Shown: positions 45,317 to 54,047 of the stretch, one piece after another
Position numbering within the stretch: the first letter of the stretch is position 1
How the letters are laid out: each line of letters opens with the position of its first letter
From: Corynebacterium sp. 21KM1197
GTDB lineage: Bacteria; Actinomycetota; Actinomycetes; Mycobacteriales; Mycobacteriaceae
Assembly: GCF_033783015.1 (NCBI RefSeq)
Contig: NZ_CP123907.1
Span: 2,108,001 to 2,172,000, forward strand
DNA: 64,000 nucleotides
Direction: 5' to 3'
Position numbers and translations under genes: made by a program
The notes under the pieces: generated by a model
Database searches by the model: none
Told to the model about the DNA's origin: nothing
The model's input: only the letters and a program-made list of their open reading frames with translations

Positions 45317-46708
45317 ATGAGTGAAAATAAAAACAACGGCGTGCCCGGGGGCGATCAGGCCGCCCAGGTCTCGCCCGTAGCGCGGCCCTCACAGGAGGCC
45401 TCCGCCAAGGTCACCGAGGACTTTCCCGCCGCCGTGGAAGCACTCGTGGAGGGCGCCCCCCGGGAACGCGCCGAGGACGCTTCCCACCCCGAGGACTCGG
45501 GCGAACACATCACCGATCGCTCCCTCATCATCGGCCGCGACGGCCGCTGGTTGGCCGGGTGGGCGCTGCGCTTCATCATTCTGGTGGTCGCCGGAGTGAT
45601 CCTGTGGCGCGGCATGGGCATGATCTGGGTGGGCCTGCTTCCCGTCCTGCTGGCCCTCATCATCTGCACCGTGCTGTGGCCGCCGGTTTCTTTCCTGCGC
45701 AAGCGCCGCGTGCCCGCCGCCCTGGCCACCATCCTCACGATGGTGGGTGCTTTTGCCGCCGTCATTGGTATCTTCAGCGCCATCGCCCCCTCCGTGGCCA
45801 AGCAGATTCCCGAGCTGGTCAATCGCGCCTCGGACGGCATTACCCACCTCCAAGGCTGGATTCAGGGCCCACCGCTGAACCTGGACCTTGGCGAATTTGA
45901 CGGGGTGATGCAAGAGGTCACCTCCATGATCCAATCCCAGGGCTCCAATATCGCCTCGGGCGTGTTCTCCGGCATTTCGTCTGCTTCCTCCGCCGTGGTC
46001 ACCCTGGTGATGGCCCTGGTGCTCACGTTCTTCTTCCTCAAGGACGGCACCCGCTTCCTGCCCTGGCTGCGCAAGCACACCGGCGGCAACGTCGGCTGGC
46101 ACCTCACCGAGGTGCTCTCCCGCTCCTGGAACACGCTCGCCGGGTTCGTGCGCGCCCAGGCCCTCGTTTCCTTCGTGGACGCCTTCTTCATCGGCCTAGG
46201 CCTGGTGCTTCTCAACGTCCCGCTGGCCCTCGCGCTGGCGATCATCACGTTCTTCGCCGGCTTCATTCCCATCGTGGGTGCCTTCACCGCCGGTGCCCTG
46301 GCCGTGATCATCGCCTTGGTCTCCAACGGCCTCACCAACGCCATCATCGTCCTGGTGCTCATCATCGCCGTGCAGCAGATCGAGGGCAACGTCCTGCAAC
46401 CCATCATTCAGTCCAAGGCCATGAACCTCCACGCCGCCATCGTGCTGCTGGCCGTGACGGTGGGTTCCGCGCTCTTCGGGATCATCGGTGCCTTCCTCGC
46501 CGTGCCCGTGGCCGCCGTGTTTGCCGTGTGGTTCCGCTACCACTCGGAGATGGTGGCGCTGCGGGCCGGGGAAATTACTATCGACGACATCCAGATAGCC
46601 ACGGCCCAGGGCGAGGCGCTGACCGCCAGCGAGGGCATGCACGCCGTACAGCAACGGCTGAGCCGCCTCACCCGACGCAAGGAGGCTGCGGACGAGGACG
46701 AGGCATAG
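45317..46708 (+). CDS. AI-2E family transporter
   Basis: A 463-residue polytopic protein of the AI-2E (PerM/TqsA) family with about eight helices between residues 75 and 410. Characteristic blocks are LTFFFLKDGTRFLPWLRKHTG near 235 and FAGFIPIVGAFTAGALAVIIAL near 315, followed by QQIEGNVLQPIIQSKAMNLHAAIVLLAVTVG near 352. The N-terminal 70 residues are acidic and disordered. Members export diverse substrates; the AI-2 role is not general and the substrate is unknown here. It starts 22 bp after the permease gene and may belong to the same transcript. Confidence 0.88.
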   Translation: MSENKNNGVPGGDQAAQVSPVARPSQEASAKVTEDFPAAVEALVEGAPRERAEDASHPEDSGEHITDRSLIIGRDGRWLAGWALRFIILVVAGVILWRGMGMIWVGLLPVLLALIICTVLWPPVSFLRKRRVPAALATILTMVGAFAAVIGIFSAIAPSVAKQIPELVNRASDGITHLQGWIQGPPLNLDLGEFDGVMQEVTSMIQSQGSNIASGVFSGISSASSAVVTLVMALVLTFFFLKDGTRFLPWLRKHTGGNVGWHLTEVLSRSWNTLAGFVRAQALVSFVDAFFIGLGLVLLNVPLALALAIITFFAGFIPIVGAFTAGALAVIIALVSNGLTNAIIVLVLIIAVQQIEGNVLQPIIQSKAMNLHAAIVLLAVTVGSALFGIIGAFLAVPVAAVFAVWFRYHSEMVALRAGEITIDDIQIATAQGEALTASEGMHAVQQRLSRLTRRKEAADEDEA

Positions 46709-46743
46709 CACTGACCTCATCATGAGTGAGTAGACTCAGCCAT

Positions 46744-46962
46744 ATGCCCCGCCCCACCCATCCCAAGAAAGAACTTGAGGCTCTCCTCAAGGAGGCCGAA
46801 AGCCAAGGATGGTCGGTCACCAAGGGGAGAAAATATTACAAAATGAAATGTCCTTGTGGAGCCCACATGAGGACTATCCACCTGACCCCATCAGATCCCT
46901 ACTACCTGAGAAACACTCGTTCATGGCTTCGTAGGGAAACCTGTTGGAAGGAGGCATCATGA
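46744..46962 (+). CDS. HicA-like small protein (first of two-gene unit)
   Basis: A 72-residue basic protein with a dsRBD-like alpha-beta-beta-beta-alpha pattern as in HicA toxins: KKELEALLKEAESQGWSVTKGRKYYKMKCPCGAHMRTIHLTPSDPYYLRNTRSWLRR. The CPCG segment and the TPSD turn recur, as I recall, in a HicA-like actinobacterial subgroup. HicA proteins cleave mRNA, but the catalytic His usual in HicA (in the SHH segment) is not obvious here. ATG at 46744 is preferred over a GTG at 46726. Its stop overlaps the next start (ATGA). Confidence 0.6.
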   Translation: MPRPTHPKKELEALLKEAESQGWSVTKGRKYYKMKCPCGAHMRTIHLTPSDPYYLRNTRSWLRRETCWKEAS

Positions 46963-47279
46963 TCTACTCATTTGAAATCTCACAGACCTTCATCCGTCCC
47001 ACAACAAGCGACGAACCATTCGACGTGTTCCTTGATCGCGTGATGAATGAGGCGGATAAGATTGACCTGGAACTCGACTACGGTGCCGATCTCCATGCTC
47101 TTCGCGCAACATGGCATATCACAGTTGAGGAAGAAAGCCATCTGGAGGCATTAATCTCGGCAACGTCCGGCCTCCGCACCGCGCTTCATGCGGCTTACTG
47201 CGCTACACCACATTGGGTAACTCGGGAGGAGCTGGAGTCCGTGCACCCAGTAAACAACAACGAGCTGACCAGTGCCTAG
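46959..47279 (+). CDS. Partner of the HicA-like protein
   Basis: A 106-residue acidic protein (MIYSFEISQTFIRPTTSDEPFDVFLDRVMNEADKIDLELDYGADLHALRATWHITVEEESHLEAL...) starting at 46959 directly behind GGAGG. Overlap with the upstream gene and opposite charge suggest a toxin-antitoxin or protein-partner relation. I see no ribbon-helix-helix or HTH that would make it a classical HicB. It ends before a strong bidirectional terminator. Confidence 0.6.
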   Translation: MIYSFEISQTFIRPTTSDEPFDVFLDRVMNEADKIDLELDYGADLHALRATWHITVEEESHLEALISATSGLRTALHAAYCATPHWVTREELESVHPVNNNELTSA

Positions 47280-47307
47280 CCCAGGATAAAAGCACCCCGA
47301 GTCACAT

Positions 47308-47345
47308 GTGAGCCAGTTCCTGAGACTTCCCAGGAACTGGCTCAC
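47308..47345. terminator. Strong bidirectional hairpin at the end of the cys operon
   Basis: GTGAGCCAGTTCCTG pairs perfectly over 15 bp with CAGGAACTGGCTCAC across an 8-nt loop. The stop codon of the TauE/SafE gene (47342-47344) lies within the right arm. It separates that operon from the convergent HicA-like unit. Confidence 0.75.
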
Positions 47346-48247
47346 CCCACCGCCACGGGTGCCTCCTCCACGCGCGCGGCAGGCCGGTGCTCCCGCACGG
47401 CCCGCCGCCACGCCCGCAGGGCCAAGATCACGCCACCGGCCAGCACCATCAATTGCGCCGCTAACACCACCTGCCCCGGCACGCCCACGAGCGCACACAG
47501 GGTGGGCAGATTGAGCAGCATCAGGAGCGCTCCCACCACCACTCCCAGGGCGGCCGGATTCAGGCGCGTGACCAGCCAGGCAGCGATCGGGGCCGCGACC
47601 ACCCCACCAATGAGCAGGGCACATACCAACACAAAGTGCGCCACCAGGTCCTCCCAAAGCGCAAGCACAAAGCCCACCACGGCGGCCAGCGTCACCAGGA
47701 ACTCGGCGGTATTGACCGTTCCCACCACCCGGCGCGGCTCGGTGCGACCCAACCCCAGCAGCGTGGAGGTGGTCACCGGGCCCCAACCGCCGCCCCCGGA
47801 GGCGTCGATAAAGCCACCAAAGAGCCCCAGTCCGGCGAGGAAACCGGAGTGATGGGGTCGAGCGCTGCGGGCGCGCACTCGTCCCCTAGAGAATCGCCAC
47901 AGCAGATTCACGCCGATGAGCAGCAGAATCGCAGCGGTAATGGGACGGGCGGCCTCGGTGGAGACGTTGGCGAGCGCGGTGGCTCCCGCAAAGGCACCCA
48001 CCGCGCCGGGTACGGCCAAGAGCCCCACCACTCGCCAATCCACGTTGCCAAAGCGCCAGTGGCTTAGGCCCGAGGCCAGCGTGGTACCCAGTTCCGCGGT
48101 GTGTACCACTGCGGAGGCCTGGGCCGGGCCGATTCCCGCCAGGGCGATGAGGATGGTGGTGGAGGTGACGCCAAAGCCCATGCCCAGGCCGCCGTCCACG
48201 AGTTGCGCGGCCAATCCACCCAGGCACACCAGGATCAACGTCCGCAT
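47342..48247 (-). CDS. cysZ: TauE/SafE-family permease, probable sulfate/sulfite transporter CysZ
   Basis: A 301-residue membrane protein with about eight helices. TauE/SafE features are LAAQLVDGGLGMGFGVTSTTILIALAGIGPAQASAVVHTAELGTTLASGLSHWRFGNVDW in the first half and GFIDASGGGGWGPVTTSTLL in the second, the two Gly-rich loops of this fold. In C. glutamicum the gene in this operon position is cysZ and was proposed to move sulfate, but the direction and substrate are not settled. Its ATG overlaps the upstream stop as TGATG. Confidence 0.85.
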   Translation of the reverse strand: MRTLILVCLGGLAAQLVDGGLGMGFGVTSTTILIALAGIGPAQASAVVHTAELGTTLASGLSHWRFGNVDWRVVGLLAVPGAVGAFAGATALANVSTEAARPITAAILLLIGVNLLWRFSRGRVRARSARPHHSGFLAGLGLFGGFIDASGGGGWGPVTTSTLLGLGRTEPRRVVGTVNTAEFLVTLAAVVGFVLALWEDLVAHFVLVCALLIGGVVAAPIAAWLVTRLNPAALGVVVGALLMLLNLPTLCALVGVPGQVVLAAQLMVLAGGVILALRAWRRAVREHRPAARVEEAPVAVG

Positions 48248-49023
48248 CAGGCGGCCCTCCTCTGTGCTTGTTCTATTACGTGTGCTTGTTCCCTCGCGCC
48301 GCCAACTACGCCACCAACTGCTCCCCCGGCCTCCAGGTACCTCTGCCGCACAAGGGGTGCCAGTAGCGCGCCGAGCGGCCTCGAAGCGCCTACAGTGGCA
48401 CCCCTTAGCGCCGCGATCCCCGGCACCGCCGCCAGGGCCTTATCCAGGAGCAGGCCCGGTGCCACAAAGAGCGGCACCAGGTGCAGGCGCTCATACCGCC
48501 GGGCCGCCTCATGAAGCCCCGCGATCCCCACGCCCGGGCCCACCCCGGTGGCGTAGACCACCGTGTGCCCGCGCCCGGTGCGTCGCGCCACCCGCGAGCA
48601 CAGGGCCGCCACCGCCGCATTGGCCCCCGGCTGGGAGGAACCCACGGAATAAAACACCAGGTGAGCGTCGGGATCAGCGTCCGAGGCCACCACCCGAGCC
48701 ACCACGGACTCCACCTCCAAGCCCAACCCCAGGGACGGGGCCAACGTCAAATCCAGGCCGCTCTCGCGCGCCGCGCGCAAAGCACGGGGAACATCATGCC
48801 GCGCATGATAGGCGCGGGTAAACAGCAGCGGCACCACCACCGCGCTGCACTCACCGCACCGGACCAGCCGAGCGGCCAACTCGGGAAGAGAGGGGTTGCA
48901 CAGTTCCAGGTGTGCCGCGCACGCCTGCGCACCCAAAAGAGCACCGGCGGCGGCCGTCAGCTCCGAGATCGCCTCCCCGGCTAAGGGGTGCCGGGAACCA
49001 TGAGCCAGAGTGATGAGCGTCAT
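48247..49023 (-). CDS. cysY: Sirohydrochlorin ferrochelatase-like protein (CbiX family)
   Basis: A 258-residue protein with two CbiX-like halves: LITLAHGSRHPLAGEAISEL at the start, with the metal-binding His in AHGSR, LFTRAYHARHDVPRAL near residue 70, and a second half from about 120 (HLVFYSVGSSQPGANAAVAAL). It would insert Fe2+ into sirohydrochlorin to make sirohaem for the sulfite reductase encoded in the same operon. In C. glutamicum the corresponding gene is called cysY. It overlaps cysN by 4 bp. Confidence 0.85.
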   Translation of the reverse strand: MTLITLAHGSRHPLAGEAISELTAAAGALLGAQACAAHLELCNPSLPELAARLVRCGECSAVVVPLLFTRAYHARHDVPRALRAARESGLDLTLAPSLGLGLEVESVVARVVASDADPDAHLVFYSVGSSQPGANAAVAALCSRVARRTGRGHTVVYATGVGPGVGIAGLHEAARRYERLHLVPLFVAPGLLLDKALAAVPGIAALRGATVGASRPLGALLAPLVRQRYLEAGGAVGGVVGGAREQAHVIEQAQRRAA

Positions 49024-50270
49024 CGTTCTTCCACCAATCCCGCCGCCAGGGTGTCACCCGTGGTGGCGTCGATAAGCAAAAAGGAACCCACCGCCCCGCG
49101 CGCGGCGTAGGGCTCCACCGGGAGGGGGCGGGCCGCCTCCACGGTGACGCGGGCGACGTCATTGAGCCCCACGGGGGCCTCGGCGGCGATCCGGGCCTTG
49201 ACCACGGCGGCGCCGTAGCGCAGTTGCACCAGCGCGCCCGGGCGCAGGACGGCCTCGGAGAGCCCCACCACCGTGGCGGGAAAGGAGCGGGTATCACGCG
49301 GAGGGTCGGTGGCCAGGAGGTCACCGCGCACCACGTCGATGTCCTTGTCCAGGCGCAGCACCACGGATTCCCCGGCGCAGGCGCGCTCGGCGGGGCCATC
49401 GGCGGTATCGATGTGGCTGACCCGCGCGGTGATCCCACCGGGGGCGGTGATCTCCTCGCCCACGGTCACCTGCCCGGCCTCCACTCGCCCCGCGTATCCG
49501 CGATAATCCTGAGCGTGCTCGCGGATCACGTACTGCACGGGGAAGCGCAGCGGGAGGCGCTGGGCGCGCCCGGCCTCCACCGGGATCGCCTCAAGCACCT
49601 GCAATACCGTGGGCCCCTGGTACCAGGCCATGCGGGAGGAGGGTTCCACCACGTTGTCCCCGTGCAGGGCGGAGATGGGCACCACCCGGACGTGCTCAAT
49701 CCCCAGGTCACGCGCCAGGGCCACGAACTCCGCCTCGATGGCGCAGAATACCTCCGCGGAGAAATCCACCAGGTCAATCTTGTTCACCGCCAGCACCAGG
49801 TGGTTCAGGCCCAGCAGACCGGCCACGGTGAGGTGGCGGCGCGTTTGCTCCACGATCCCGTGGCGGGCGTCCACCAGCAGCACCACCGCCTGGGAGGTGG
49901 ACATGCCGGTGACCGTGTTGCGGGTGTACTGCACATGCCCGGGGGTATCGGCCAGGATAAAGGTGCGCGCGGGGGTGGAGAAGTAGCGGTAGGCGACGTC
50001 GATGGTGATTCCCTGCTCGCGCTCGGCGCGCAAGCCGTCCACGAGGAGGGAGAGGTCAAGGCCCTGGAAGCCGCGTTCGGTGGAGGTGCGCTCCACGGCG
50101 GCGAGCTGATCGGCCAGCACCGAGTGGGTATCGTGCAGCAGTCGGCCCACGAAGGTGGATTTGCCGTCATCCACGGAACCGGCGGTGCACAGCCGCAGCG
50201 TCTCGCGCTGGGCGAGGGCTTCGACGGCCCCAGAGGAGTAATCAACGGCCCCGGAAGTAACAGTGCTCAT
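49020..50270 (-). CDS. cysN: Sulfate adenylyltransferase subunit 1 (GTPase)
   Basis: The 416-residue GTPase subunit that couples GTP hydrolysis to APS formation by CysD. Translation-factor-type G motifs are visible: G1 GSVDDGKST near residue 32, G3 DTPGH near 115, G4 NKIDLVD near 162. C-terminal beta-barrels follow. No APS kinase (CysC) domain is fused, consistent with direct reduction of APS by CysH in this organism. It starts where cysD stops. Confidence 0.95.
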   Translation of the reverse strand: MSTVTSGAVDYSSGAVEALAQRETLRLCTAGSVDDGKSTFVGRLLHDTHSVLADQLAAVERTSTERGFQGLDLSLLVDGLRAEREQGITIDVAYRYFSTPARTFILADTPGHVQYTRNTVTGMSTSQAVVLLVDARHGIVEQTRRHLTVAGLLGLNHLVLAVNKIDLVDFSAEVFCAIEAEFVALARDLGIEHVRVVPISALHGDNVVEPSSRMAWYQGPTVLQVLEAIPVEAGRAQRLPLRFPVQYVIREHAQDYRGYAGRVEAGQVTVGEEITAPGGITARVSHIDTADGPAERACAGESVVLRLDKDIDVVRGDLLATDPPRDTRSFPATVVGLSEAVLRPGALVQLRYGAAVVKARIAAEAPVGLNDVARVTVEAARPLPVEPYAARGAVGSFLLIDATTGDTLAAGLVEER

Positions 50271-51166
50271 CAGAAATACCCTTCCTTTTTGCGATCCTCC
50301 ATCGCGGATTCGCTGAGTCGATCATCGGCGCGGGTGGCCCCGCGCTCGGTCAGGGTGGAAGTGGAAATCTCCGCTATCACGTCCGCCACGGTGGCGGCGG
50401 TGGAGTCCACGGCCCCGGTGCAGGACATATCCCCCACCGTGCGGTACCGCACCCAGCGGCGCTCCACCTCCTCCCCGGCGCGCGGCCCGCCCCAGGGACC
50501 GGGGGTGAGCCACATGCCGTCGCGGCGGAACACCTCGCGCTCGTGAGAAAAATACAGGGAGGGCAGTTCTATCCCGCGCGCCCCGATGTATTCCCACACG
50601 TCCGTTTCCGTCCAATTGGAAATGGGAAAGACGCGGATATTCTCCCCCGGCAGGTGTGCGCCGTTATATAGCGACCACAATTCCGGGCGCTGGCGGCGCG
50701 GGTCCCAGCCGCCAAAGGAATCACGGACGGAGAACACCCTTTCCTTGGCCCGGGCGCGCTCCTCATCGCGGCGCGCCCCGCCCAGCACCGCGTCATAGCC
50801 CTGCTCCGCGATCGTCTCCACCAGGGGCACGGTTTGCAGGGGGTTGCGGGTACCATCGGGGCGTTCGCGCAGTTCACCACGATCGATCCAGTCCTGCACC
50901 CTCGCCACGCACAGTCGCGCGCCGGTGCGGGCCACCAGGGCATCGCGGAAGTCCAACACCTCGGGGAAGTTATGGCCGGTATCCACGTGGAGGAGTTCAA
51001 AGGGCACGGGGGCCGGGGCAAAGGCACGGCGGGCGAGTTCAAAAACCACCACGGAATCCTTGCCACCGGAAAAGAGCAGGGCCGCCTTATCAAATTGCCC
51101 GGCTACCTCGCGCAGGATATGGATGGATTCATTTTCCAGGTCGCGTAAATGTGGGGAAAGGCTCAT
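50270..51166 (-). CDS. cysD: Sulfate adenylyltransferase subunit 2
   Basis: The 298-residue PP-loop subunit that adenylylates sulfate to APS. The PP-loop is ALLFSGGKDSVVVFELARR near residue 30; VDTGHNFPEVLDFRD and GGARRDEERARAKERVFS follow, then ISNWTETDVWEYIGARGIELPSLYFSHER near residue 200. The correct start is the ATG at 51166, overlapping the cysH stop as ATGA; the frame is open further upstream but only within cysH. Confidence 0.95.
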   Translation of the reverse strand: MSLSPHLRDLENESIHILREVAGQFDKAALLFSGGKDSVVVFELARRAFAPAPVPFELLHVDTGHNFPEVLDFRDALVARTGARLCVARVQDWIDRGELRERPDGTRNPLQTVPLVETIAEQGYDAVLGGARRDEERARAKERVFSVRDSFGGWDPRRQRPELWSLYNGAHLPGENIRVFPISNWTETDVWEYIGARGIELPSLYFSHEREVFRRDGMWLTPGPWGGPRAGEEVERRWVRYRTVGDMSCTGAVDSTAATVADVIAEISTSTLTERGATRADDRLSESAMEDRKKEGYF

Positions 51167-51945
51167 GAGTGTAATCCGCATTCTGTCTTGGTGGAGTGCG
51201 CCCAGCGTCCGGCGCGGGGATCCTCCCCCTCGGCCACGGGCAGGGTGCAGGTGGCGCAGCCGATGGAGGGGTACCCCCGGTGGGTGAGGGGGTGTTCGAT
51301 GAGGTGGTGCCGCTCGATGTAGCGCTGGGTATCCGCCAGCGTCCAGGTGATGATCGGGGAGATCTTCAGCCGCCCGGTGGCGTCGAGGGAGAGCGCCGGG
51401 GCCTGCGCCCGGGTGGGGCCATCGGCCCGCCGCAGCCCGGTCACCCACCCGGCGTAGGGCGATAGCGCCCGCGCCAGCGGCTCCACCTTGCGCATACGGC
51501 AGCAGGCCGTGGGGTGCGCGCGGTACAGGTCGCGCCCGTAGGTGGCGTCCTGTTGCTTCCGGTTCAGCAGCGGACGCACCGTGACCAGGCGTTGCGGGTA
51601 CCGCTTATCGACGCCCTCCGCTACCGCCAGCGTCTCCGGGAAATGGTATCCGGTGTCCAGGAACAGGAAGTCCGCCTCCGGCAGGTGGCGCGCGGCCAAC
51701 TCCGCCAGCACGGTGTTCTCCATCGAGAGGGTGACCGCCACCGCGCCGGGGGCGTGCTCGCGGGCCCAGGCCATGATGGTGGCGGCGGGCGCGTCGTAGA
51801 GATCGGCGGCGTAGCGCTCCACCAGCTCCTTATTTCTGCGGGCTACCTCCTCGGGCAAGGGCGCGGTGGTGCGCGGCCCCTCGGGGGAAACCTCGGGGTC
51901 GCGGGTGGCGGCGGGGCCGCCTAAGAGATTCACGCGAGTGCTCAT
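51163..51945 (-). CDS. cysH: Assimilatory APS (adenylylsulfate) reductase
   Basis: Reduces APS to sulfite with electrons from thioredoxin. The 260-residue protein starts at the ATG at 51945 behind a perfect GGAGG. The PAPS-reductase fold shows LFLDTGYHFPETL near residue 100. Two cysteine pairs, TACCRMRKVEP near 160 and IGCATCTLPV near 240, are the [4Fe-4S] ligands that distinguish APS reductases from PAPS reductases. The C-terminal TECGLHS carries the catalytic Cys. This fits the absence of an APS kinase gene nearby. Confidence 0.95.
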   Translation of the reverse strand: MSTRVNLLGGPAATRDPEVSPEGPRTTAPLPEEVARRNKELVERYAADLYDAPAATIMAWAREHAPGAVAVTLSMENTVLAELAARHLPEADFLFLDTGYHFPETLAVAEGVDKRYPQRLVTVRPLLNRKQQDATYGRDLYRAHPTACCRMRKVEPLARALSPYAGWVTGLRRADGPTRAQAPALSLDATGRLKISPIITWTLADTQRYIERHHLIEHPLTHRGYPSIGCATCTLPVAEGEDPRAGRWAHSTKTECGLHS

Positions 51946-52181
51946 CGTTCCTCCTGGTGCCGCCTCAGCGAGCGGCGTAGGGCCTGGGACGTGGATAAAG
52001 CGGGCGCGGGGCGCGCCGGGGGATCGTCCTGGCCGTGGTATTTGACCTCGAATACCCGCAGGCAATCGGCGCACAACCAGGCGAACTCCGTGTGTTCGTC
52101 GGGAAAGAGTTGTTCCCCGGCGCAATAGGGGCAGTACAAGGGGTGGTTGCGGTTGGGGTTGGGTTTTCTGCGCAGGCTCAT
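51942..52181 (-). CDS. cysX: Small CxxC-CxxC protein in cys operon (CysX-like)
   Basis: A 79-residue protein with two CxxC knuckles, CPYC (residues 17-20) and CADC (37-40), followed by a basic tail. It overlaps both cysI and cysH by 4 bp. In C. glutamicum the gene at this position, cysX, was described as a small ferredoxin-like protein that may feed electrons to sulfite reductase. The spacing of the two pairs would also suit a zinc ribbon or a rubredoxin-like iron site; sequence alone does not decide. Confidence 0.8.
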   Translation of the reverse strand: MSLRRKPNPNRNHPLYCPYCAGEQLFPDEHTEFAWLCADCLRVFEVKYHGQDDPPARPAPALSTSQALRRSLRRHQEER

Positions 52182-53869
52182 CGCAGGGCCTCCTCATCCG
52201 CTCGGGACACCCAGTGCCGGAACTGCTCGCCGGGTTCGCGCTGTTCCTTGAAGGCCGTGACCACGCGCACCACGTAATCGCCCAGTTCATCAGCCACCAC
52301 CTTGTGGCCCTTGAGTTTGCGGCCAAAGTTCGGGTCGAGGGACATGGAGCCGCCCAGGTGTACCTGAAAGCCCTCCACGCGGTTGCCGTCCGCGTCCGTC
52401 ACGGTTTGGCCCTTGAGCCCAATATCGGAGACCTGCGTGCGGGCGCAAGAGTTGGGGCAGCCGTTGAGCGAGATCTTCAGCGGCACGTCCAGGTTGCCCA
52501 GGCGCTCCTCTAACTCGTCCACCAGGGCGATGGCGCGGGCCTTGGTGGTCACGTGCGCCAGTTTGCAGAACTCCAGGCCGGTGCAGGAAATAATGCCCCG
52601 ACGGAACTCGCTCGGCGCGGAGTGCAGGCCCACCTCGTCGAGCGCGGCGGCCAGATCGGCCAGTCGCTCGCGGGGAACGTCCAGGAAGAGGAGTTCCTTA
52701 TCCACGGTGGTGCGTATCCGGCTGATGCCAAAGCGCTCGGCCACCTCGGCCACGGCGATGAGTTGTTCCCCCGTGGTGTGGCCCACGGTGGGCTTGACTC
52801 CCAGGTAGAACAGGCCGTCCTTTTGGGGGTGCGCACCGATGTGGTCCCTGTTACCCGGATTGGTGGTGATGGCGGGGCCGTCGATAAGCGAATACCCCAA
52901 GTACTCGCGCTCTAGCACCTCGCGGAACTTCCCCACGCCCCACTGAGCCACCAGAAACTTCAGGCGGGCGCGGTTGCGCAGGCGGCGGAAGCCATAATCG
53001 CGAAAGATTCCCGCCACCCCGGCCCACACGCGGGGCACCTCGTCCAGGGGAATCCACGCGCCGAGCGGCTGGGCCAGCATGGGGTTGGTGGAAAGGCCGC
53101 CGCCCACAAAGCACTCGAATCCCGCGCCGTGCTCGGGGTGCACGGAGGCCACAAAGGAAACATCCTGAATCTCATGGGTGACGTCCTGGCGGGCGTGCCC
53201 GGCAATGGCCGTTTTGAACTTGCGCGGGAGGTTGGCAAACTCCTCCGTGCCCACGTAGCGCTCTAAAATCTCCTCGATGGCGGGGGTGGCGTCGATGATC
53301 TCCTCGGCGGCCACTCCGGCCACGGGGGAGCCCAGGATCACGCGCGGCACGTCACCGCAGCCCATGAGGGTGGAAAGCCCCACGGAATCGAGCTTCTCCC
53401 AGATCGCGGGGACGTCCTCGATGCGAATCCAATGCAGCTGGATATTTTGACGGTCGGTGAAGTCCGCCGTGCCGCGCGCGTAGTCACGGGAAATCTCCCC
53501 CACCACGCGCAGCCGCTCCGGGCTGGCCTGGCCGCCATCAAAGCGCACGCGCATCATGAAGTATTTGTCCTGCAACTCGGAGTTATCCAGTTGCCCCGTA
53601 TATTCCCCGCCCAGGTCCTGGCGGCGCTGGGTATAAATGCCCAGCCACTTCAGGCGCGGGGCCATGTCCTCGGTGGCGATGGACTCAAAGCCCTGCCGGG
53701 AGTACACGTCGATCACGCGCTGCTTGATGGCAAAGGCATCTTCCTGCTGCTTAATGCGCTCGTCATCGTTGAGCGGGCTGGGCCCGTCGATCTTCCACTG
53801 GCCCTCGGGCTTGGGGGCCCTGCGGGTGCGAGCGGTGGGGCGGGTGCGGGTTGCGGTGCTCGGTGCCAT
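52178..53869 (-). CDS. cysI: Sulfite reductase (ferredoxin-type, sirohaem)
   Basis: Six-electron reduction of sulfite to sulfide. The 563-residue protein has the two-fold nitrite/sulfite reductase repeat with RQNIQLHWIRIEDVP near residue 115. The sirohaem/[4Fe-4S] ligands are C-x5-C in CTGLEFCKL near residue 440 and C-x3-C in NGCPNSCAR near 480. A basic N-terminal tail (RTRPTARTRRAPK) precedes the fold. The ATG at 53869 has AAGGAG upstream; the frame is open to 53938. It is first in the cys operon, divergent from phoD, with candidate operators in the 385-bp gap. Confidence 0.93.
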   Translation of the reverse strand: MAPSTATRTRPTARTRRAPKPEGQWKIDGPSPLNDDERIKQQEDAFAIKQRVIDVYSRQGFESIATEDMAPRLKWLGIYTQRRQDLGGEYTGQLDNSELQDKYFMMRVRFDGGQASPERLRVVGEISRDYARGTADFTDRQNIQLHWIRIEDVPAIWEKLDSVGLSTLMGCGDVPRVILGSPVAGVAAEEIIDATPAIEEILERYVGTEEFANLPRKFKTAIAGHARQDVTHEIQDVSFVASVHPEHGAGFECFVGGGLSTNPMLAQPLGAWIPLDEVPRVWAGVAGIFRDYGFRRLRNRARLKFLVAQWGVGKFREVLEREYLGYSLIDGPAITTNPGNRDHIGAHPQKDGLFYLGVKPTVGHTTGEQLIAVAEVAERFGISRIRTTVDKELLFLDVPRERLADLAAALDEVGLHSAPSEFRRGIISCTGLEFCKLAHVTTKARAIALVDELEERLGNLDVPLKISLNGCPNSCARTQVSDIGLKGQTVTDADGNRVEGFQVHLGGSMSLDPNFGRKLKGHKVVADELGDYVVRVVTAFKEQREPGEQFRHWVSRADEEALR

Positions 53870-53938
53870 GATGCGCGGCTCCTTGGGAAACGGTGTGGTC
53901 AGGATGGTTCGGGAAAGTGTGCCCCTCACCATACTCAT

Positions 53939-53974
53939 ACCGATCTGTCTATAAAGAATGTTCAGATCGGTCTA
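53939..53974. promoter_or_regulatory. Candidate sulfur-regulator operator upstream of cysI
   Basis: ACCGATCTG (53939-53947) and CAGATCGGT (53963-53971) form a 9-bp inverted repeat around 15 bp. Superimposed are two direct GATCnGTCTAT copies (GTCTA at 53947-53951 and 53970-53974, 23 bp apart). GTCTA/TAGAC is the half-site of the McbR operator TAGAC-N6-GTCTA known from C. glutamicum. Confidence 0.5.
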
Positions 53975-54047
53975 TCTCATCTCCCAAGCCAGATGGACGC
54001 TCCACCTGCACTTATCCAAAGTTACAGGGCGTGAAAATAAATCACAG

